Shown here: positions 1 through 4,440 of the stretch, piece by piece
Position numbering within the stretch: the first letter of the stretch is position 1
How the letters are laid out: each line of letters opens with the position of its first letter
Source of the DNA: Burkholderiaceae bacterium
GTDB taxonomy: Bacteria; Pseudomonadota; Gammaproteobacteria; Burkholderiales; Burkholderiaceae_D
Assembly (NCBI GenBank): GCA_014379395.1
Contig: JACMLV010000095.1
Coordinates: 1-5,761, forward strand
Direction: 5' to 3'
DNA length: 5,761 nucleotides
Translations under genes and position numbers: made by a program
The notes under the pieces: generated by a model
Told to the model about the DNA's origin: nothing
The model's database searches: none
Seen by the model: only the letters and a program-made list of their open reading frames with translations

Positions 1-533
1 AAACCAACATCCTGGCCTTGAACGCCGCGGTCGAGGCGGCCCGGGCCGGCGAGCAGGGCCGCGGCTTCGCGGTCGTCGCCAGCGAGGTGCGCAACCTGGC
101 CCAGCGCTCGGCCGGCGCCGCCAAGGAGATCAAGCAATTGATCGGCGATTCGGTCGAGCAGGTCGACGCCGGCAGCGCGCTGGTCAACGAGGCCGGCGGC
201 ACGATGGATCAGATCGTCGCCCGGGTCCGGCAGGTGACCGCGATCATGGGGGAGATCAGCGCCGCCAGCGGCGAGCAGGAGGCCGGCATCGGGCAGATCC
301 ACCGGGCGATCACCGAGATGGACAACGTCACGCAGCAGAACGCCGCGCTGGTGGAGCAGGCGGCCGCGGCGGCCGGCTCGCTGCAAGAGCAGGCCGGCAG
401 CCTGGCGCGGGCGGTGGGCTTGTTCAAGCTTCCGGGGGGCGCAAGCGGCAACGCGGTCGCCGCGCGCCCTGCATCGAGCGCCCCGGTCAAGGCGCTTGCG
501 AAGAAGGCCGGTCCGGTCGGCTTCGCGGCATAG
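1..533 (+). CDS. Methyl-accepting chemotaxis protein, C-terminal part (5' end outside window)
   Basis: Only the last 176 codons are visible (reading frame from base 3, stop TAG at 531-533). The fragment opens inside the highly conserved hairpin tip of the MCP signalling domain: TNILALNAAVEAARAGE, then GRGFAVVASEVRNLAQRS. This tip contacts the kinase CheA and the coupling protein CheW. The descending coiled coil follows, with a likely methylation-helix segment (EISAASGEQEAGIGQI), then MDNVTQQNAALVEQAAAAA, a tail form common in betaproteobacterial receptors. After the helix ends near FKLPGG there is a flexible Ala/Pro/Lys-rich tail ending GFAA. I see no C-terminal NWETF-like pentapeptide for CheR/CheB tethering. 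The ligand-binding, membrane and HAMP parts lie upstream of the window, so the stimulus cannot be inferred. It is convergent with the c-di-GMP enzyme gene. The family call is secure; no specific symbol is justified. Confidence 0.96.
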   Translation, partial: TNILALNAAVEAARAGEQGRGFAVVASEVRNLAQRSAGAAKEIKQLIGDSVEQVDAGSALVNEAGGTMDQIVARVRQVTAIMGEISAASGEQEAGIGQIHRAITEMDNVTQQNAALVEQAAAAAGSLQEQAGSLARAVGLFKLPGGASGNAVAARPASSAPVKALAKKAGPVGFAA

Positions 534-549
534 GGCGCCAAGCCGGCCC

Positions 550-567
550 CGGCCCCCAGCGGGGCCG
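550..567. terminator. GC hairpin between convergent genes, possible bidirectional terminator
   Basis: CGGCCCC (550-556), loop CAGC, then GGGGCCG (561-567) form a perfect 7-bp stem with a 4-nt loop. It begins 17 bases past the chemoreceptor stop and lies about 48 bases past the stop of the convergent c-di-GMP enzyme gene. Neither strand has a T-tract after the stem, so it is not a textbook intrinsic terminator. Its position is the main argument for a terminating or mRNA-end-stabilising role. High GC makes chance hairpins common here. Confidence 0.4.
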
Positions 568-614
568 ACTGGGAGGAGTGTTATCGGATGGGGGCGTCGA
601 CATGGTTTACCTCT

Positions 615-3470
615 TCAGTCCAGCGTCAGGTCGTCCACCGGCAGCGGCCGGCCGAACAGGTAGCCCTGGTAGGCGTGGCAGCCTTGCAGCGCCAGGCAGT
701 CGCGCTGGGCCTCGGTTTCGACGCCTTCGGCGATGACCGCCAGCCCCAGGCTTTGCGCCAGCGCGACGATGGTGCGGGCGATGGCGGCGTCGTTCGGATC
801 GGTCAGCAGGTCGCGCACGAAGGACTGGTCGATCTTCAACTGGTCGAGCGGCAGCCGCTTCAGGTAGGACAGCGAGGAAAAGCCGGTGCCGAAGTCGTCC
901 AGCGAAAAGCCGATGCCGCGCTCTTTCAAGGCCAGCATCTTGGCGATGATCTCTTCGACGTCGTCGAGCAGCAGGCTCTCGGTCAGTTCCAGCTTGAGCC
1001 GGCGCGGGTCGGCGCCGCTGCGGTCGAGCACGCCGAGCACCTGCTCGACGAAGTCGGGCCGGCGGAACTGGACCGCGCTGACGTTGACGGCGATGCTCAG
1101 GTGCGCCGTTTGCCCCTGCGCGCCCCAGGCGACCAGCTGGGCGCAGGCGGTTTCCAGCACCCACAGGCCGAGCGGCAGGATCAGGCCGGTTTCCTCGGCC
1201 AGCGGGATGAATTCGAGCGGCGACACCAGGCCGCGCCGCGGGTGGCGCCAGCGCACCAGCGCCTCGGTGCCGGTGACGCGGCCGGCGCCGTCGACTTGCG
1301 GCTGGTAGTACAGCAGCAGCTGGTGCTGGCGCAGGCCTTCGCGCAGGTCGGTTTCCAGCGTGGCGCGCGCCGACAGGGTGGCCTGCATGGTTGGATTGAA
1401 AAAGCGCACCGTGTTGCGGCCGGCCCTCTTGGCCTCGTACAGGGCCAGGTCGGCTTGCTTCATCAACTCGTCGACCGTGCTCTGGTTGGCGTTGAAGATG
1501 GTCGCGCCGATGCTGGCGGTGTGGTGGAAGGGCTGGCCGGCCAGGTCGTAGGGCTCGCCCAGTTCGGCCAGGATGGTCTGGCCGATGGCCTCGGCCTGGA
1601 TCGCGGCGTCGTCGGCGTGCTTGCTCAAGTCGTCGAGCAGGACCAGGAATTCGTCGCCGCCCAGGCGCGCCACGCTGTCGCCCTCGGGCACGCAGTCGCT
1701 CAGGCGCCGCGCGGTTTGCTGCAGCAGCAGGTCGCCCTTGTCGTGGCCGAGCGTGTCGTTGAGGATCTTGAAGTTGTCCAGGTCGATGAACAGCAGCGCG
1801 CCCATGCGCCCGCTGCGCGCGCTGGCCGCCTGCGCCTGTTGCAGGCGGTCGAGCAGCAGGCGCCGGTTGGGCAGGCGCGTCAGCTGGTCGTAGAAGGCCA
1901 GGTATTCGATTTCCTGCTCGGCCGCCTTGCGCGCGCTGATGTCGGTCAGGGTGGCGACGTAGTGGGTCGGCACGTCGCCGCCGTCGACGACGGCGGTGAT
2001 GGTGAGCCACTCGGGATGGACTTCGCCGTTCTTGCGGCAATTCCAGATCTCGCCGCGCCAGGAGCGGGTCTGGCGGATGCTCTCCTTCATGGCGGCGTAG
2101 AAGTTGGCGTCGTGCCGGCCCGAGGCCAGCAGCGACGGCGAGCGGCCGCAGGCTTCCTCGGCGCTGTAGCCGGTGATGGCGCTGAAGGCGCGGTTGGTGC
2201 GCACGATGAGGTTGTCGGCGTTGGTGATGAACATGCCTTCCTGCGATTCAAAGGCGATGGCGGCGATGCGCAGGTCGGCGTTGGCGGCCTCGGCGCGTTC
2301 GGTGGCCACCGCCAGCGCCTCCTGCGTGATTTGCTGCTGGGCGACGAACTGGGAAAAGGCGTCCGACAGGCGGTCGGTTTCCTGGCAGCTGTGCTTGAGG
2401 GCCGGCGGCGGCGCCAGGGTGCGGGTGGTTTTCAGGAAGTCGGTCAGCAATTCGAGCGGGCGCACGAAGCGCCGCACGATCAGCGCGACCAGGATGATCG
2501 CCAGCAGCGAGGACAGGGCGGTCAGCAGCGCGGTGCGCCCGCCCAGCTTGTCGATCGAGGCCAGCGCCTCGCTCGAGGGCCGCACCCCGACCAGCAGCCA
2601 GCCGGCGTGCGGCAGGCGCTTGAAGCTGAACAGGCCTTTCAGGCCGCGGCTGTTGACGCCTTCCTCGGTGCCTTCGAAGGCGCCGGCCAGGGCGCGGTCG
2701 AGCAGGGGGTTCTCGCCGGACGCGGTGATCGGCTGCAGCACCCGGCTGCGGTCGGGGTGCATGATGGTGAGCCGGTCCGGGCCGACCAGGTAGAAGTAGC
2801 CGTTGGCGCCGATCCGGGTGGTGGTCAGCGGTTCGAGCAGGAGCGACTTTTGCAAGTTGACCACGCCGCCGAGGATGCCGGCCAACTTGCCGTCGGCGCC
2901 GCGCAGCGGCACGGCGATGACGACGATGGGCTGCTTGGTGGCCTTGCCGAGGATCGGCTTGGAGATCGTGGTCCGGCCCTGCCGGATCACGCCCTGGATG
3001 TAGTCGCGCTCGGTCATGTCGAGGCCGCGGCGGCCGGGCGCGAGCGGGTAGTCGACGCGCAGCACGCCGTCCGCGGAGAACAGGTACAGGTCGTCGATCA
3101 GGGTCGACAGGATGGGCGAGTCGCGGAAGTGGCGTTCGATCTCGCCGTCGTTGCCCAGCTTGTCGTAGGGGAATTTGGCGGCCATCGCCTCGAGCGCGCC
3201 GACGCGCACCTGGAGCTTGTCGTCGAGCTCGGCGCCGACCCGGCTCACCAGCACTTCCAGTTGGCCCGACAGGCTTTGTTTGAGTTCGGCGCGCGCGGCG
3301 GAAAACAGCAGGATGGCCTGGGTCAGCAGCGCGACGCTCAGGACCAGGCCGACGGCCAGGCCGATCTGGGTGCGCAGGCTGATGCGCCGCAGCAGCAGAT
3401 TCCAGCCGGTTTTGGCGTGCAGCGGTGGGTGCCGGTCCAATGTTGCCTCTTGAGTATGAAAGCGCGCCAC
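615..3470 (-). CDS. Membrane-anchored dCache-HAMP-PAS-GGDEF-EAL c-di-GMP cyclase/phosphodiesterase
   Basis: A 951-residue multidomain c-di-GMP turnover protein at the inner membrane. In order: TM1 about residues 35-57; a periplasmic double-Cache-like sensor about 60-310; TM2 about 314-333; a HAMP-like linker about 334-385; PAS/PAC about 401-515; GGDEF about 520-690; EAL about 700-950. The GGDEF motif is intact at 604-608, so diguanylate cyclase activity is possible. The RxxD inhibitory site expected just upstream reads PEGD (595-598), so product inhibition there is unlikely. The EAL motif (736-738) and the expected phosphodiesterase residues are all present: N796, E828, D858, D859, K879, E915 and Q935 (TEALVRW, NVSAVQF, ELTES, DDFGTGFSS, LKIDQSFV, AEGVET, QGY). 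The EAL half is therefore predicted to be active, with the GGDEF half either bifunctional or a GTP-sensing regulator. The Cache segment has RDYI where amino-acid-binding dCaches have RxWY, so the ligand is unknown. The GTG start at 3470 has no Shine-Dalgarno; a TTG at 3440 does, giving 941 residues. The gene is on the same strand as the upstream superoxide-reductase-like gene but has its own promoter. Confidence 0.95.
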   Translation of the reverse strand: MARFHTQEATLDRHPPLHAKTGWNLLLRRISLRTQIGLAVGLVLSVALLTQAILLFSAARAELKQSLSGQLEVLVSRVGAELDDKLQVRVGALEAMAAKFPYDKLGNDGEIERHFRDSPILSTLIDDLYLFSADGVLRVDYPLAPGRRGLDMTERDYIQGVIRQGRTTISKPILGKATKQPIVVIAVPLRGADGKLAGILGGVVNLQKSLLLEPLTTTRIGANGYFYLVGPDRLTIMHPDRSRVLQPITASGENPLLDRALAGAFEGTEEGVNSRGLKGLFSFKRLPHAGWLLVGVRPSSEALASIDKLGGRTALLTALSSLLAIILVALIVRRFVRPLELLTDFLKTTRTLAPPPALKHSCQETDRLSDAFSQFVAQQQITQEALAVATERAEAANADLRIAAIAFESQEGMFITNADNLIVRTNRAFSAITGYSAEEACGRSPSLLASGRHDANFYAAMKESIRQTRSWRGEIWNCRKNGEVHPEWLTITAVVDGGDVPTHYVATLTDISARKAAEQEIEYLAFYDQLTRLPNRRLLLDRLQQAQAASARSGRMGALLFIDLDNFKILNDTLGHDKGDLLLQQTARRLSDCVPEGDSVARLGGDEFLVLLDDLSKHADDAAIQAEAIGQTILAELGEPYDLAGQPFHHTASIGATIFNANQSTVDELMKQADLALYEAKRAGRNTVRFFNPTMQATLSARATLETDLREGLRQHQLLLYYQPQVDGAGRVTGTEALVRWRHPRRGLVSPLEFIPLAEETGLILPLGLWVLETACAQLVAWGAQGQTAHLSIAVNVSAVQFRRPDFVEQVLGVLDRSGADPRRLKLELTESLLLDDVEEIIAKMLALKERGIGFSLDDFGTGFSSLSYLKRLPLDQLKIDQSFVRDLLTDPNDAAIARTIVALAQSLGLAVIAEGVETEAQRDCLALQGCHAYQGYLFGRPLPVDDLTLD
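3446..3451 (-). promoter_or_regulatory. Ribosome binding site favouring a TTG start at 3440
   Basis: On the - strand AAGAGG (3451-3446) lies five bases before a TTG at 3440-3438, which is in frame with the c-di-GMP enzyme. The upstream GTG at 3470 is preceded by CGCGCTGTGCC, with no purine-rich site. The nearest in-frame upstream stop is at 3491-3489, so only these two starts seem realistic. The ten residues between them (MARFHTQEAT) carry no recognisable feature, and TM1 is complete from either start. Confidence 0.55.
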
Positions 3471-3488
3471 GGCACAGCGCGAAAATAG

Positions 3489-3502
3489 TTACCAATAGGT
3501 AA
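3489..3502. repeat. Small inverted repeat in the c-di-GMP gene leader, candidate operator
   Basis: TTACC (3489-3493), AATA, GGTAA (3498-3502) is a perfect 5-bp inverted repeat with a 4-base centre, about 6-20 bases downstream of the predicted transcription start. That location would suit a repressor operator or a small leader hairpin. On the + strand it is followed by TTTTTTTT (3504-3511), so it resembles a weak intrinsic terminator, but no + strand gene ends nearby. The five-bp arms are short enough to be chance. Confidence 0.3.
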
Positions 3503-3514
3503 ATTTTTTTTGAG

Positions 3515-3543
3515 ACTATAGCAAAACATTGGATTTTAATCAA
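3515..3543 (-). promoter_or_regulatory. Sigma-70-type promoter of the c-di-GMP enzyme gene
   Basis: Reading the - strand: TTGATT (3543-3538, 4/6 to TTGACA), a spacer of exactly 17 bases, then TATAGT (3520-3515, 5/6 to TATAAT). It sits in a conspicuously AT-rich island (about 3481-3545) within otherwise GC-rich DNA. Transcription would start near 3508, inside a run of eight A's on the transcript strand (3511-3504), giving a leader of about 38 bases to the GTG or 68 bases to the TTG. It implies the gene can be expressed independently of the upstream superoxide-reductase-like gene. Confidence 0.65.
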
Positions 3544-3630
3544 GAAACTTGGGCGCGCGACGGCTTGCGCCGATGGCCTTGCCGTGCCGTTGGGCGGCTG
3601 GAAAACGTTGGCGGCGGGTGTGGCCGGGTT

Positions 3631-3655
3631 GGTCCGGGCCAGGCCGGCCCGGACC
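3631..3655 (-). terminator. Strong GC hairpin after the superoxide-reductase-like gene
   Basis: GGTCCGGGCC (3631-3640), loop AGGCC, GGCCCGGACC (3646-3655): a perfect 10-bp stem with a 5-base loop. On the - strand it begins 14 bases after the TAA of the superoxide-reductase-like gene, where a terminator is expected, and it lies upstream of the separate promoter of the next gene. No clear T-tract follows on the - strand (AACCCGGCC), so it may act with Rho or as a 3'-end stabiliser rather than as a classic intrinsic terminator. Confidence 0.55.
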
Positions 3656-3669
3656 GTGTTTGGGCGCGC

Positions 3670-4140
3670 TTAGACGATCGCGCGGCGGCCCCACTTGCCG
3701 TGCACGTTGCAGGTGGTGACGGCGAGCAGCTCGTCGCCGGCCTTGAGGCGCTGCACGAAGCTGACCACCGGCAGCGAGGCCTCGGCCTGGGTCTGGCTCA
3801 TCGCGTGTTCGGCCAGCAGCGCGCCGTTCAGGTACAGGGCGATGCCGAAGATATGATGCTCGCGGGTCGCCTCGTGCTTGGCCTGGACGTTGACGCGGTA
3901 AAACTCGCCGGCCGGCGTCTTGCCGTAGGCGACGCTGGTGCGGTCGAGCTTTTCCAGCGTCAGCGCCGGCGTGTGCGCCGCCTCCAGGCCGGGCTGCAAG
4001 CTGGCCGGGTCTTTGGGAAATTTCACATCCATCAGGTCGGCGCCGTCGGGCGCGGCCAGCGCGGAACGCTGCAGGCTGGCGGCGGCGAGCGCGCCGGCCA
4101 GGGTGGTCTTGAGGAACGAGCGGCGGACGGTGTTTTGCAT
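3670..4140 (-). CDS. Tat-exported superoxide-reductase-like (desulfoferrodoxin-family, class II SORL) protein
   Basis: A 156-residue protein with a twin-arginine signal: R6-R7-S-F-L-K, hydrophobic stretch about 12-23, likely cleavage after A29 (ALA). The mature part, about 127 residues, matches the single-domain size of class II superoxide reductases, which reduce superoxide to peroxide at a mononuclear Fe(His)4Cys centre. Candidate ligands fit that family's spacing: H89 and H95 six apart (KHEATREHH), then C144 and H147 in CNVHG followed by KW near the C-terminus. H56 (HTP) fits the first histidine of the usual EKHVP motif. The Glu and Lys before that histidine are replaced by A54-A55, so the substrate-guiding lysine and sixth-ligand glutamate are missing; true superoxide reductase activity is uncertain and an iron or redox role is an alternative. 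No N-terminal rubredoxin-like Cys4 domain is present. GGAG (4149-4146) lies five bases before the ATG, supporting the start. The Tat signal implies the cofactor may be inserted before export to the periplasm. It is divergent from the cation antiporter gene. Confidence 0.82.
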   Translation of the reverse strand: MQNTVRRSFLKTTLAGALAAASLQRSALAAPDGADLMDVKFPKDPASLQPGLEAAHTPALTLEKLDRTSVAYGKTPAGEFYRVNVQAKHEATREHHIFGIALYLNGALLAEHAMSQTQAEASLPVVSFVQRLKAGDELLAVTTCNVHGKWGRRAIV

Positions 4141-4164
4141 GGGGGCTCCAGTGGGGGCGATGAG

Positions 4165-4184
4165 GGAAAAGAACGGAAAAGAAC
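4165..4184. repeat. Tandem 10-bp direct repeat in the superoxide-reductase-like gene leader
   Basis: GGAAAAGAAC occurs twice head to tail (4165-4174, 4175-4184) and is followed by another GG. On the coding strand of the - strand gene it reads GTTCTTTTCC twice, ending about 15 bases before its Shine-Dalgarno. A 10-bp period places both copies on the same DNA face, which would suit an activator or repressor pair; a pyrimidine-rich mRNA element is another option. No known regulator site is recognised. Confidence 0.5.
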
Positions 4185-4269
4185 GGCGAATATGGCGGGC
4201 GCCGCATCGGCGCGTCTGTCAGCGTGATTACTATGCTCGGCGCGATTTGGTGCGACGGCGGCCCAGGCG

Positions 4270-4298
4270 AATATACGGGCCGGGCACTTGCGTGTCTG
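4270..4298 (-). promoter_or_regulatory. Candidate sigma-70 promoter for the superoxide-reductase-like gene
   Basis: On the - strand CAGACA (4298-4293, 4/6 to TTGACA), 17 bases, then TATATT (4275-4270, 5/6 to TATAAT). It would start transcription near 4263 and leave a leader of about 120 bases containing the tandem 10-bp repeat. It is the best -35/-10 pair I find in this gap on this strand, but the match is moderate. Confidence 0.4.
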
Positions 4299-4311
4299 TA
4301 ACCGCAGTCAC
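4292..4311. repeat. Imperfect inverted repeat in the divergent regulatory gap, candidate operator
   Basis: GTGTCTG (4292-4298), six bases, CAGTCAC (4305-4311): the arms are complementary at 6 of 7 positions with a central mismatch. The left arm covers the candidate -35 of the superoxide-reductase-like gene. The shape, about 20 bp with two-fold symmetry, would suit a dimeric regulator. Evidence is limited to symmetry and position. Confidence 0.3.
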
Positions 4312-4361
4312 ACAAGGGCGGCCCGGCGCGCGGACGCTTGATACGCGCTCAATATTGCATA

Positions 4362-4390
4362 TGGGAATTAGATAGCTGGCAAGGTAAAAT
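4362..4390 (+). promoter_or_regulatory. Weak candidate promoter for the Kef-type antiporter gene
   Basis: TAAAAT (4385-4390, 5/6 to TATAAT) is a fair -10 element in the AT-richer part of the gap. The matching -35 position 17 bases upstream, TGGGAA (4362-4367), fits only 3/6. Transcription would begin near 4397, about 44 bases before the ATG. A TTGATA at 4338-4343 is a better -35 hexamer but has no good -10 at normal spacing (TATGGG at 16 bases). An activator-dependent promoter is possible. Confidence 0.3.
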
Positions 4391-4440
4391 GGAGGGCTAG
4401 CTTTTTTCGTTTTGCCCGCCTCAACCAACCAGCCGACCCG

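Noticed and set aside
1..3470. The chemoreceptor and c-di-GMP enzyme as one signalling operon
   Set aside because: They are convergent on opposite strands, so cannot be co-transcribed; proximity alone is not evidence of a joint system.
588..3488. A 966-codon open frame on the + strand opposite the c-di-GMP enzyme
   Set aside because: Its codons are exactly in register with the real gene's codons. In GC-rich genes the reverse-complement stops (TTA, CTA, TCA) are rare, so the opposite frame stays open. The product is a Gln/Ala/Gly/Val-rich string with no domain, while the - strand product has intact PAS, GGDEF and EAL motifs.
3489..3511. Intrinsic terminator on the + strand (5-bp stem plus T8)
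   Set aside because: No + strand gene ends upstream, the stem is short, and the T-run is better explained as the A-run at the start of the - strand transcript.
3536..4315. A 259-codon - strand frame overlapping the superoxide-reductase-like gene
   Set aside because: Arg/Pro/Ala-rich shadow product. The 3670-4140 frame has a Tat signal, a ribosome site and metal-ligand motifs instead.
4389..4400. Mini-frame ATG-GAG-GGC-TAG upstream of the antiporter, possible leader peptide
   Set aside because: Three codons without a ribosome site, and it would lie at or before the predicted transcription start.
4373..4407. TAGC ... GCTA followed by six T's, possible + strand terminator or attenuator before the antiporter
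   Set aside because: Only a 4-bp stem with a ~19-base loop; too weak to support.
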